Positions 30,001 to 38,837 of a stretch of DNA of 64,000 bases are shown in pieces. The position numbers and the translations under genes were made by a program. Position 1 is the stretch's first letter, and each line of letters begins with the position of its first letter. The stretch is from positions 1,612,001 through 1,676,000 of the forward strand of contig VTFK01000046.1 in the NCBI GenBank assembly GCA_009617715.1, written 5' to 3'. Below the pieces are notes generated by a model. That model was not told the DNA's origin and made no database searches. It saw only the letters and a list, made by a program, of their open reading frames with translations. This DNA comes from Plectrocnemia conspersa (taxonomy: Eukaryota; Arthropoda; Insecta; Trichoptera; Polycentropodidae).

Positions 30001-33000
30001 TTATAAAAAGGAAATACCAACTCGTTTTGATAAAGGGTTTAACAATAAAGTAGAAAATTTTACGCATAAAAATGCGTCTATCCTGCATAAAACCGCTATC
30101 ATCTACCCTTTGTATTAAGAATCTTTGAAAGCATCGCCTTGCAATTTTATTTCAAAGCATACTTTGCTAGTGATTTGATCAATGATCCAATTGGCTTACT
30201 AACATCCGCATCTGTGAATCGTCAGAGACGTCTAAATTCATGATTATATAAATGCTACCCTTTGTTACTTTGAAACATGATCAGAGATAATTTAAGACGG
30301 CAGATGATCAGACATGAGCTCAGAAAAATACAGACGGCATTCGAGGCAAACCGAGAAATACTACACATCAACACGAAACAGCCTACGGAATACAACTTTA
30401 TGTAATCAATTGTACATAATAAAAATTAATTATTACCAATCTATCCAGCGTCTATTTTAGCTGTAAAATCACACTATTTTCGCCTCAAAAAAAAAAAATG
30501 TTTTTTGAAACCGTGCAGATCTATGATAGCTACCATATAACAAACGGGCCGTATTAAGCTTATTTTTAATATAAAGCGCCGTGTTCCCATTATACTTTTT
30601 CAAAAACGTGTGAAAAAGTTGAAATACTATAGATAAAGCACATGCATAGCGCTTTACTCATGCATGTGCTTGCGTTATTGAAATCTAGTGCTTCCAAACA
30701 ACAAAGTTACATCTCTGGAACGCACGTATGACAATATGTAACAGTTCATTTATTTATTTCATCTTAAAGTAGTTATCAACATTATTGCTAAAATAAATAT
30801 TTTAGTTGTAGTTCATAACCCAATTCAAAAACACACATGACAACTTTTAATCTCACACCTAATAAAATTAATACAAAATCTAGCATACTTTATTAAACTT
30901 TTAATTACTTTAGCATACTTTTTAATTTACGCATTGAGTTGAAATTTTTAATGCTCTATTCTAATAAACTTTCCTTCTCTATAATTCAAGCTCACAAGCT
31001 AAAAAGTGTTTTATAGAGTTTACACGTGGTTACGATATTGGCAATGTGTGTTGCTTCGAGATCAAAAAATTATCCATCATTAGGAATTTTGATAAGTCAT
31101 ATAAACGTCAGAAATCCTTATAAAAATCGCCGATAAGAAAATCGAGCTAGAATGGAAACTATAAGGCAAAGACAGTAAGGTTTGGTAAGCGTGTGATCGT
31201 AGGATTTAGGATTACTACCGCAGTTTTGACTTTGTTGGACCTCCAGAAGCGCCATAATAAACCAGCGACTTATGGCACTATTAAAAAGCAGAACTCTAGC
31301 AAAGACAAAACGATACCATAGGCCCACCTCCAGGGCTCTGCCCTTGGACGATTAAGCCTACGACAAAAAGTACACTCTATAAATGGCCAATAAAGATGTG
31401 CTACGAAGGCAATGAATCCAATTATAATTAGAGCAATTTTCTTACAATTTTTTAATATTGAAACCTGTGGTAATTTATTGTATCGACTAATTCTAATCAA
31501 CATCTACATATTTATTGTTAAATATTGCTCTTACTTTTCAATTTCATAATTTTGTTTTTTTATTAAAAATTTATTTTATTTCAGCAAATAAATATACATA
31601 TGTAATTTACAATTCAGTACTTCATAACTGATTAAATAATATTTTCAATGTCTTCCTATACAAAATAAGTAATATTTGTCACAATTATGCATTAGGTTAT
31701 ATTCGTACTATTTAAATTTGGGAAAATATGAATATTATTAGTTTAAATAGCATTATTTACATTTTTCAGATTTTTCACAATAATTAAGATGCCTTAATAT
31801 CTTTTTCATGAACATCTTGAGGCTATGTACGAATGGATAGAAAGCACGAAATTGCGTGTCTTAAATCTTATTTCGTTTCCAGTATCTTGTCAAGACCGAA
31901 TATCTGTTTTTTTATTACCCTCCGTTATTTTTGTTTATCATTGCTTATAAAAACAATAATAAACAGACCGTTTTGGGAAGGTACGCGCCCGTTACTCTGA
32001 AATTCTATACTGTGAGCTAAGTAAATCACGGATGAATTTATTTGGATATGTATAGAGTTATCGAATAACTTGTATTTGGGCCTTGTATAGGTTTCGTTTG
32101 GTGATTTTGATCACGTTTTGATTTAATGGGACTCCACAGAACACGTTGCGACACCTGAAACATTTCCAGATCCTAATTTCTAACTATGTTTCTTTTATTT
32201 TTTGCTGTGACAAGATTATTTTAGTGTGAATATTAGAACCTAACATATATTTGGTTTCATGTTTTTTCTGATATATATAATATGTATGCTATAAAAAAGC
32301 AAGTAATTTAAAAAAAAATGTTAAAATGTGACAACTTTTGTGTTACCAAAAGCAGCATTGAGAAAAATTGTTTGTGAACCTTGTATGTAAAAATGTAATG
32401 TAACTACATTTTTTTTTAAAACTTATACGTAACTTTTTATATTTTTTAATATACTGGCCGATGTTTTATTAAACTATTTTTTTTTAAACTTATAAGTAAC
32501 TGGACTACAATAAAAGGTTTATTTTGCACTGATGGTGACCTATCACGATAGTAATAAAATTTAGTTTTGAGTCCCTGAAAGTATTGATATTACACTGATT
32601 TTTAAGTCGTTATATAGAGATAGGCATCGACAATTCTATCCATAATACTAAAATAAACTATGTCTAGCGTCATTGAAGTTGTGAACTTTATTCGATATTG
32701 GGCTTTGAATTACAGAATTCAAAATAGTTTGGTATAACATTAGATACAAAGATAAATTTATTTTGAAAGAAATTGAATAGTACGGATATTTATTATGCAA
32801 TGTAATCAATAAAGAGTTTTTAAGAATTATTCATTTTGAACACTGCCAATTAACAATTCAAGAATTTGTGTGAATTATATGTGCAAAAATTAAGTTTTAA
32901 AATCAGAATTACTGCTTAAGAAAATGGCAACTAATTTATAAGTATATTAAATAATGTTTTAACAACATACATGATTTGTGTGAAAATTAAAATAAATGTA

Positions 33001-36000
33001 ATACTACTAACATTGTTAATATAAAAACCATATTATTGCTTGCAATATCTAGACGTGTTAAAATCTTTTAAACAATATTAAATAAATGTCAGGTAAAAAA
33101 ATGGAATTATTCAATATTATTAATTAGATAAAAAATATATTAATATATCTAGTAAATACAACCGACTCAGGTATACATCATCATATAATTACATTTTGTA
33201 TAATAATACAATTTTAATTTTTTTTAAGAGAGAATATTAAAAATATGTTTATGTAATGAAATAAAATTCGATACATAATTTTAATATAATTAAATCATCG
33301 TATAATTGAGTAGTGATTTGGATTTTAAAAATTTAATTATTGAGTTTATCAAACTTTTATTTATTATATTAATTTATATTTAAAATATATTTTTTCTAGC
33401 GGAAGTTTGCTTTTCTAATGCGGTAAATGTAGAAGCAAGGTATATGTAGAATATAATTTATTAAAAAATATGTGAAATAGTCTATTTACTTGAGCTTATA
33501 ACAATTAATTATCATGTTTACCTAATAATCACTCGTCACATTTCTTACTTGTGATCTTGAATGAAAGATTTGAAGCAAAGGAAGGACAAAAATATCACAA
33601 GATATGATGTTTCTAGAAAATATGCATAAAATACGATTAAGATTTTACCCTAAGTGATGACCCAAATGAAAATTTTGGGGAGGCGAAACGTCGAGAAGAG
33701 AGATAAGGAAAAAGCGCGCGATAAGTTAGCTCTTTAATTTCATAACTTATTTTAAGTGTTTAAATAACTGCGACTCGTTTCAAGCCTATCTTTACATTAT
33801 GTTTTTGCTATTGCGCCAATAAAATATTAGGTAATTTAGATTTTTGTAAAATAAGTGACAATAAATATAAGATAAAACAAGTAAATATTAAAAAAATCAG
33901 CAAGTGTCAATGGCAAAACTGTCGCGTCTACATTTTGAGATTAAAATTAATGCTTTTTTAGTAATTATTATTTACTATAAAGAGATTTATTAAAACTAGT
34001 AGTTAATAATATAGAGCGTTAAAAGATGAGTTTTTCTTTGTAAAAGTTTAAAATGCTTAGAATTATTCTTAGATATCTCCTATCTTTTGGTGCAAAATTT
34101 AGAGAAGTTGGTTACTTCTGTCTCAGGAGTGAGAGTAATATTATTTTGATACTGAAAATCTATACCCTTTTATATGTAATATATATGAATTTTTGAATAC
34201 GATTTACCATTCACGTCAAAAGTACTATTGTCATTTTTACCCCTTTGTTAACTATCACCAAAAGTAACCACTTTGCAGTTTTACTTTATGGGTGTGTTGA
34301 AAAAGAAATGCAGTTGACCCACTAATATCATCATCTGTGATTCAACAAAGGTGTCTCAAAAAGTAATATAAAATATGAAACATTTACATATCTTATATTT
34401 CAGGAGGCAGAAACAGACGCTCCTAAGACAGCCGACAATATTTCGCCACTACAGCAAAGACTTATAGGACCTGATAACGGCAGCTACATTTCCATATATA
34501 TGTTTATAAAATAATTTACCAGCTTTCCGGCATTTTTGATTGCAAAGTCACACTCCTTCGGCCTCAAAACTCTATAGTAGCTTTACGTTTGTGTACCTAA
34601 GTATTTATTATTATTCAAGAAACGCTTTAAATCGTGATTAAAAAAAATATTTTCATATACACATAATAAAGAAATACAACAATCTTTAACACAGCGACTT
34701 TGACGCAAATAATTGTTTGCTCACCTCATTGATTTGCAATAAGAGAGAATAACAATAAATAACATTCAATCTAATCCATGAAAAGAATGGGAGTGAAAAA
34801 GTTGAGAACTTGTCGCTCGATTTGTCTCCCTTGACGACAATATCAAAAGGCGAAAGTATATCTGGATCAAAAGCCTGAGGAGGGCTAGCGATAAAAATAT
34901 ATAATATATAATACATACAACGAAATATTTAAAAAGAATTCCCCATCGGGAAAAATGATGGAATTCATCTCGTAAAAAAGTTTCTCAATCGATCTCCTTC
35001 CGTTTATCGGAACGGACTTTTAAAATCCAATTTCCTTTTATATTAAATATTTATCACAGTATGTGTGTATGCGTGCGTGCGTTGGTAGTTACAAGGACGA
35101 AAGCTTCATTATTGTTCTGTAAGTAAAACGTTGTCAAAACTCACCAACATCCAAGAGGCTGTATCGAACGGTTCCAGGAAAGCCGTGGGAGATATGATCC
35201 CTGTGCGTTTCGCTACCACAATCGCAATCCCCGTTTCCATAAATGGCACGCTGAAATCCACCACAGCTTCGCGCTCCGAATTGATCATTAGCGATGTCAT
35301 AACCTGAAAATAAGAAAATTAAACAAATGTCATTGAGTTTTAACACATAAAAAGGTTTTTGAATTAAAACCATCTAACCATATAACAAAATACATACTTT
35401 ATTTGATTGATATAAATTAACAAAAAATACATTGTATTACTATTTTCAGTAGCCGAGTGATATGACTTTAGCAATTAGACGCCGGAAAAGTATGTGTTGT
35501 AGTCGTCGATGATTAGATTGGTAATAATGATTATGCCCGTGTTGAATTATCTCCGTTGATTTTTTTGCTAGTGATTGGTAATTTTAGACAAATAGCAGAT
35601 ATTACAAATTAATAGCCTAATAATACAAAGTATTGTTCAAGTTTTTGCCATCGTAACCTAATAGGTAACGATGATTTTAATTTGAAATAAATGAGGAAAT
35701 AAAAGAAGTACGTAGCATCGAGTAAGACTGGATTAAAAATATTTTATAAGATAATTTCTATGCGTCAAAATATCCATAATTTATTATTTATATAAATAAT
35801 ATATTCAAATAGTATGTACATACATTTAAACAAAAACAATGTTCTTTGTTCATAATATATTAGAATAAATAAGATTGTAACCCTTTTTATAATAGATTAA
35901 GTACGATTTTCATGATATAATACTGCCATACGTATTTGTATACATGTATAATATATAGTATATATGTATATAGACAGGATGGATTTCCTTTGTATCCAAC

Positions 36001-38837
36001 TTCAAACGAAAACTTAGTTCATTGTTTGATAAATATTATTATATATTTAATTAGAAAATCTTTATTATGATAAATATTTACATACAAAAGAAAAATAATT
36101 TTGTTAATTTTAAATTAACGATAAGATTAAGTGATTTACTCAGCACAGAGTTTTGATTTAAATGACTATTAAATAATAATATTTAATATTTTACAATAAA
36201 TTTTATTTCAATCTGGGTAAAACCAATTAGAAAAATCTAAAAGGTTGACTAAAAAAGGTCGTCCATATGAATATTCGATTGAAATTTTTATAAGAATTCA
36301 ATTTACAAATACAGTAAAAACATTTATTTACGACCGCTAAATTATAACATAGGTTGAATATATGCGGGTTTAAAAATATATTGATTGACAAAGTAATTGA
36401 TTATTTAATTTTATTTATAAATGTACATTAATTAATAATTGCTTTTCTCCCCGAAATAATATACGAGGCTAGAAAAATGTAATAAACATGTATGTATGTA
36501 CAACATAAAAAATCAAATCAGCGAGAGTCCACGTCACATTGAATAAAAAAATTCCTTCCTATTACCACGAAGTGTTTTGAAGCGACGTGAAGATTGGTTT
36601 GATGGTAATTGGACTTGTCAAAGAGCATGCAATGATGTAGTATCTACTTTGCGGGATTAAAACGTGACATAATGGCATAGTTTTTTTAACACCTCGTCTT
36701 TTTCTTATTTATAATTTAAAAAATATTACAATTAATTATTTTGGTAAAAAAAAAATTAAATAATAGAATATTTTTTGCTTCTGAGATAAAATATTTTGAT
36801 TTATACGTAAAATGAAACACTGATTTAGATGTACCATAAGATTTTTTTTCAGGACTTCGATTTATAGATATTGGCAATTTTATTATAGAACATAAAAAAA
36901 ATTATTTTTAAAAAAAAAATATTATTTGATTACATATTTTAAAGTAATAATTATAATCGACTATATAATATACAGTATATTTTTTATGGATTATAGATAC
37001 AGATTTTAAGAGTAGAAAAAGTAATTTTTTTTGTAAAAACATATAAATAAAAATGCTTACTAAATCTTTTACAAATTTATTATTTTCATAATGATCTGCT
37101 TGTGTAATTTAATTTTTTTTTAATAATCATAGTTTTTAATGTTATTTAGAGTTACTTGTGATGCTTGCTCTTTGCGTTTAAACTATAATACATATCATTC
37201 TATAGGCAAAGATATTTAATTTTCTGATTCATATGTAAAGTAAAACACAATTGAACTTTTTAGTTATAGTCCGATATTCTCAAAATTAGGCGTAAATATT
37301 GTTTATCTTAAGATTTCTTTTCAAAATTCTCGAGAATTATTTGAAATAAATTATGGCGGCACACATGTGTTACGCAGACTAAAAATCACGGTATTTTAAT
37401 GATGTGACGAGCTAATGAGATAATGAATAAATTTAAAATTTCATTTAATTTTAATTGCAGCTGAGTTGCCTTTAAAACAGCTACCACTAGGATGCAAATC
37501 TTGCTCTGTTTGATCTTCAGAAATTCCACAATGTGAGTCTACGATGCTCACAAAAATAACTAATTCATAGTATCCTACGCTAAGGCTTTGTTATTAGCAG
37601 GCTACCTTCCCTTAATAGTCTAGAATCTATACTATTTAGGGAGAACTATGCTGTAAGAACTAGGCTCACAGGGAGCCTACTAATACGCTTACGCCACGAT
37701 AGTCATCTCAGTGACCGCATGTCACCAGAAGTCCTGCGTCTCTCAGTGACAGCGCCAATATAATAACATTGAATAATATGCATTTTTAAAACGAAATATA
37801 TTACATTTTATCCTTTGAAATAAAATAATGTATTATTTTATGCAATAATTATCATATTATAAATTTATTAAAGTTTAAAATACGCCTCATTTAGTACTTG
37901 TGCTACATTTATTCGAAAAAAAATTTGCTTTCAACAAAAAATAACTATAATAGACGCAATGCATCACTACATTAAAATTAGAACAATAACTGAAAAGTCT
38001 ATTCAAGAGTAGATTTTTATTACAAAATGTAGGAAAAAAATTAATTGCAGGTGTGGAAAAAAAAGGGTACAGTCGTTCGATAAAAGCGACACGGACTCCT
38101 TGAAAAACAAATATTGTTGTTCTAATTTAGCAATCAAGAGCAAAGATATATATAAAAACCCAAAGATTTATGACCTTGAGTTTATTAATATCGAATATTG
38201 AAGAAAAATTTTCCTAGGAAACGCTTTTCTAACAAAGACGAGGTATAAAAATAAGTCACAACTAAAATAATTTTACATTATAGTGACTAAATTGTTTGTT
38301 TAAAAATACTTAGTTTCTAGTAGGCCGGACATTGATCATTACTAGAGGACTTGAAAGCTGCAAAGCGGTTAACTTTTTACAAACTTAAAAAAACTAGAGT
38401 ATAACACAAAACACCAACGTGGAAAACAATATTTTATTAGAGCAAGGCTACATATTGGATTATGATGATTAGGTGTTAGCTCTTTCAGGTTGTAATTAAA
38501 GTACTGGAACATCGTTTATTAAGGTTGACAGTGTTTAAAAATATTTTTTCATTTCTAAAACGATCCACGTATATGAGACTCAATATCGTGAGATATGTGC
38601 CACATATTCGAAAGGGTATAAAATTGCGATATTACCATGTCGGTTTTCCTGTTGACAAGATCGGCAATGAGTCCGTTCCATTTTCCGTTTTCCAGGGTGC
38701 CCCAGCGTCCATCTTCCACTCGCACCAATTCATATGTAAATCCAAGCTCTTCGGCGAATTTCTCCAGGAGATCGATGCAAAAGCCTGAACAGCATTGGTA
38801 TAGGGAGCCATTTCTGTGCGCGGCATTGACGTCCATT
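5989..38837 (-). CDS. Nmdar2: NMDA-type glutamate receptor subunit 2 (NR2), 3' half, 12 exons
   Basis: Pore-forming, glutamate-binding subunit of postsynaptic NMDA receptors; it normally assembles with NR1 as a Ca2+-permeable channel. Exons in transcript order: 38837-38636, 35303-35145, 16334-16167, 16097-15973, 13836-13684, 13611-13509, 12942-12794, 10277-10057, 9802-9616, 9168-9058, 6204-6100, 6034-5989. All have GT donors and AG acceptors, and together they give one open frame of 575 codons plus TGA. Order of domains: S1 ([26 protein letters not shown]), M1 ([22 protein letters not shown] without the last part repeated elsewhere is hydrophobic), pore loop ([10 protein letters not shown]), M3 (IYTANLAAF), S2 ([14 protein letters not shown]), M4 in the tenth-kb exon, and a tail ending ETVL. 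The residues agree closely with the insect NR2 family as I know it. The amino-terminal domain is missing because its exons lie upstream. The acceptor of the 9168 exon is the least certain junction. Confidence 0.93.
6100..6204 (-). CDS. Nmdar2: Nmdar2 exon: distal cytoplasmic tail (predicted)
   Basis: 105 nt; acceptor TTTTTATAG, donor TATCG|GTAATT. The frame dictated by the previous exon gives [20 protein letters not shown] then [14 protein letters not shown], with no stop and balanced GC compared with the surrounding AT-rich intron. The Arg/Ser/Thr-rich content fits a cytoplasmic tail open to phosphorylation (inference). Confidence 0.82.
6205..9057 (-). other. Nmdar2 intron with a GC-richer unexplained island
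   Basis: Intron between the two tail exons. Most is AT-rich. An island at about 7600-7920 has higher GC and an open minus-strand frame at 7699-7905. A further mixed segment lies at 8030-8430. No element ends were identified. Confidence 0.5.
9058..9168 (-). CDS. Nmdar2: Nmdar2 exon: mid cytoplasmic tail (predicted)
   Basis: Short exon inferred from an open frame (open between stops at 9254-9252 and 9056-9054) and a strong donor, TCAGA|GTAAGT. It encodes [18 protein letters not shown] then ESRIS. The GA left at the donor plus the first G of the next exon make Glu and lead straight into LASASDLL. The acceptor at 9169 (AATAAG) is weak; in-phase alternatives are after 9250 (CGTAAAG) and after 9159 (TATGAG). 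The last half is more certain than the first. Confidence 0.7.
9616..9802 (-). CDS. Nmdar2: Nmdar2 exon: proximal cytoplasmic tail
   Basis: Acceptor ATTTCAG before 9802. It encodes [36 protein letters not shown] and [20 protein letters not shown], then PHR. Without splicing, translation ends at TAA 9614-9612 after PHRR, giving a short-tail form. A GTAAAA donor after 9616 would instead join in phase 2 to the downstream tail exons. Both forms are possible from sequence alone. Confidence 0.93.
10057..10277 (-). CDS. Nmdar2: Nmdar2 exon: end of S2 and M4 helix
   Basis: 221 nt; acceptor ATTTCAG, donor TCAATGG|GTAAGT. It encodes [20 protein letters not shown], then [20 protein letters not shown] and [17 protein letters not shown]; the hydrophobic run is M4. 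The cytoplasmic part begins with [12 protein letters not shown]. The intron before it holds an antisense LINE. Confidence 0.96.
10383..12745 (+). pseudogene. Jockey-type LINE retrotransposon, degenerate
   Basis: Fills most of the Nmdar2 intron between exons at 10277 and 12794, antisense to the gene. 10383-10589 has the endonuclease-end motif [18 protein letters not shown] and [10 protein letters not shown]. 10850-11110 resembles the linker before reverse transcriptase ([14 protein letters not shown]). 11290-11760 holds broken reverse-transcriptase pieces ([26 protein letters not shown]). 11890-12500 is the C-terminal region ([37 protein letters not shown]). Many stops and frameshifts. The 3' end is AT-rich with AATAAATAAATAA near 12738. 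Residue statements are from reading three frames. Confidence 0.87.
12794..12942 (-). CDS. Nmdar2: Nmdar2 exon: late S2 lobe
   Basis: 149 nt, from phase 0 to phase 2; acceptor ATTTCAG, donor GAAG|GTCTGT. It encodes [19 protein letters not shown], then [20 protein letters not shown] and [10 protein letters not shown]. The Cys of DEDC is the family's S2 disulphide partner of the Cys in TGTC in the next exon. Confidence 0.95.
13509..13611 (-). CDS. Nmdar2: Nmdar2 exon: S2 lobe with ligand-contact Asp
   Basis: 103 nt, from phase 2 to phase 0; acceptor ATTTCAG, donor CAG|GTAATG. It encodes [20 protein letters not shown] followed by [14 protein letters not shown]. The Asp of FIYD is the conserved residue that binds the glutamate amino group in GluN2 subunits. 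Confidence 0.95.
13684..13836 (-). CDS. Nmdar2: Nmdar2 exon: start of S2 lobe
   Basis: 153 nt, phase 2 at both ends; acceptor AATTTAG, donor AGAAC|GTAAGT. It encodes [15 protein letters not shown], then [20 protein letters not shown] and [12 protein letters not shown]. GTIPxxxT corresponds to the GTVPNGST segment of GluN2, whose Thr contacts glutamate; the Thr is kept and the preceding Ser is replaced by His. Confidence 0.94.
13837..15972 (-). other. Nmdar2 intron, AT-rich, no element identified
   Basis: Very AT-rich from 13840 to 14750. The part from 15340 to 15780 has more GC but no open frame or repeat end I can name. Confidence 0.5.
15973..16097 (-). CDS. Nmdar2: Nmdar2 exon: end of pore loop and M3 gate helix
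   Basis: 125 nt, from phase 0 to phase 2; acceptor CTCTCAG, donor CAG|GTAATT. It encodes [20 protein letters not shown], then [30 protein letters not shown] is the M3 gate motif (SYTANLAAF in vertebrates). The final AG joins the first A of the next exon to make the Arg of REEF. Confidence 0.96.
16167..16334 (-). CDS. Nmdar2: Nmdar2 exon: M1 and first half of the pore loop
   Basis: 168 nt, 56 codons, phase 0 at both ends; acceptor TTTTCAG, donor CAG|GTATGT. M1 is [18 protein letters not shown], followed by [10 protein letters not shown], a linker, and [16 protein letters not shown], which is the re-entrant M2 loop. The exon ends exactly at the glutamine that aligns with the Asn (Q/R/N) site of vertebrate GluN2. 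The preceding intron is about 18.8 kb. Confidence 0.96.
16890..17130 (+). repeat. LINE 3' fragment (copy 3)
   Basis: Aligns by eye with the 3' coding end of the LINE copies at 10383-12745 and 23470-24140: shared phrases include TTAAGAGG, GAGAACG and GCTACGAGGAG followed by TAAGATGATGC. Confidence 0.65.
20434..20616 (-). other. Unassigned open frame of 60 codons in Nmdar2 intron
   Basis: Open between in-frame stops, without an early ATG. It contains [20 protein letters not shown] then [20 protein letters not shown]. Composition is coding-like against an AT-rich background. I do not recognise the family. It could be a transposon relic, an alternative exon or chance. Confidence 0.3.
21230..21660. 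repeat. Unclassified GC-richer repeat-like segment
   Basis: Compositionally distinct from its surroundings, with an open frame at 21216-21398 of basic, low-complexity character. No element ends seen; probably an old dispersed repeat. Confidence 0.3.
22000..22300. repeat. Possible short DNA-transposon relic with inverted ends
   Basis: The left part has AAGATGACCAGACGTC and the right part, read on the other strand, has AAGGTTACCATATTTT followed by an AGAGGACA motif. This GACCAGACGTC/GAGGAC pattern is typical of old dispersed repeats; the family is not certain. Confidence 0.3.
23470..24140 (+). repeat. LINE 3' fragment (copy 2), interrupted by a SINE
   Basis: Matches the LINE at 10383-12745: [20 protein letters not shown] then [13 protein letters not shown] corresponds to [11 protein letters not shown]... 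and [13 protein letters not shown]. After an inserted SINE-like piece (23710-23819) the match resumes (LGYNSLHY versus the same point near 12280). Confidence 0.75.
23710..23819 (+). mobile_element. SINE copy inserted in a LINE fragment
   Basis: Begins GGACGGAATAGCGTAGTCTG and ends GTCAGGTTACAACGGAAGAT plus an A-rich tail. Both ends match the longer copy at 46923-47200. The middle is shortened. Confidence 0.65.
26212..26241. repeat. 30-bp perfect palindrome
   Basis: Two 15-bp arms with no spacer; the left arm is CCAAAACATATACAT. Symmetry stops exactly at both ends. Confidence 0.9.
26820..27730 (+). repeat. LTR-like or retroelement fragment
   Basis: Contains a promoter-like GGATACTTAAGC near 27152 and AATAAAACTG near 27677, followed by a GC-richer run, as in the U3-R-U5 layout of a solo LTR. 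It is interrupted by the element at 27303-27546. Ends and target duplications were not found, so the class is tentative. Confidence 0.35.
27303..27546. mobile_element. Short DNA element with TGGCGTAGCTAGGGT inverted ends
   Basis: Left end AGTGGCGTAGCTAGGGT; right end ACCCTAGCTACGCCAT, inverted and near perfect. The interior has C-rich blocks at both sides. TGCCTC occurs next to both ends and may be part of a target duplication. Ends of this type occur in nonautonomous hAT-like elements. Confidence 0.65.
27802..27988. repeat. 28-bp perfect inverted repeat around a 131-bp spacer
   Basis: Arms 27802-27829 and 27961-27988 are exact reverse complements (left arm begins GCCTCTATTATTAGCTC). Outside them a weaker match continues for about 50 bp (AGATGGC, then TATTCATA on each side), so the original arms were near 80 bp. 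Confidence 0.9.
29212..29539. mobile_element. Possible nonautonomous hAT relative
   Basis: Left end CACGGTTTTCCAAACTATG resembles the left end of the 2597-5160 element (CATGGTTTCCCAAACTATG). The right end, read on the other strand, is AACCGTTTCCCAAAGC. No 8-bp duplication is visible. Confidence 0.45.
29960..30480. repeat. Dispersed repeat, family A (copy)
   Basis: Shares scattered phrases with 34250-34570 and 49040-49400: ATAAAAAGGAAATA, GCATCTGTGA(A/T)TC and a final ...TCACAC...CCTCAAAA. Highly diverged; class unknown. Confidence 0.4.
30636..30671. repeat. Hairpin with 12-bp perfect arms
   Basis: Arms AAGCACATGCAT (30636-30647) and its reverse complement (30660-30671) with a 12-nt loop. 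Confidence 0.85.
34250..34570. repeat. Dispersed repeat, family A (copy)
   Basis: Shares CATCTGTGATTC and the ending GCAAAGTCACAC ... GGCCTCAAAA with other copies. The open minus-strand frame at 34686-34916 lies beside it. Confidence 0.35.
35145..35303 (-). CDS. Nmdar2: Nmdar2 exon: S1 glutamate-contact segment to pre-M1
   Basis: 159 nt, both ends on codon boundaries, acceptor TTTTCAG and donor TTG|GTGAGT. It encodes [20 protein letters not shown], then [15 protein letters not shown] and [14 protein letters not shown]. The Arg in NSERE is the family's conserved contact for the glutamate alpha-carboxylate. The Thr two residues after the Ser of the SLT motif in vertebrate GluN2 is Met here. 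SPTAFLEPF is the pre-M1 linker. Confidence 0.95.
35304..38635 (-). other. Nmdar2 intron, AT-rich
   Basis: Holds a SINE/LINE-tail fragment at 35450-35702. A mixed-composition segment lies at 37440-37760. No gene seen. Confidence 0.5.
35450..35702 (+). repeat. SINE-like fragment with LINE-type 3' tail
   Basis: Begins AGCCGAGTGATATGACT, tRNA-like in style. It ends TAACCTAATAGGTAACGATG and an AAATAAA-rich tail, close to the LINE 3' end near 12700-12745 (TTAGGTTACGATGGTCTTAA). Confidence 0.5.
38636..38837 (-). CDS. Nmdar2: Nmdar2 exon: S1 half of the ligand-binding domain
   Basis: First Nmdar2 exon seen in the window. The acceptor is TTTGCAG before 38837 and the donor is ATG|GTAATAT at 38636/38635. 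It begins with one base that completes a codon and ends on a codon boundary. It encodes [17 protein letters not shown], then [20 protein letters not shown] and [15 protein letters not shown]. The Cys pair and the GFCIDLL motif mark the start of S1 in NMDA receptors. The ATG at 38836 is internal, not a translation start, because the family has several hundred residues before this point. Confidence 0.93.

Larger units (their letters stand above)
16335..35144 (-). other. Giant Nmdar2 intron (about 18.8 kb)
   Basis: Separates the S1 exon from the M1 exon. It holds LINE fragments (16890-17130, 23470-24140), a SINE copy, a TGGCGTAG-ended element inside an LTR-like piece (26820-27730), palindromes, and several GC-richer islands in AT-rich DNA. 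17620-20430 and 31500-34240 are AT-rich with nothing recognised. Confidence 0.6.
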
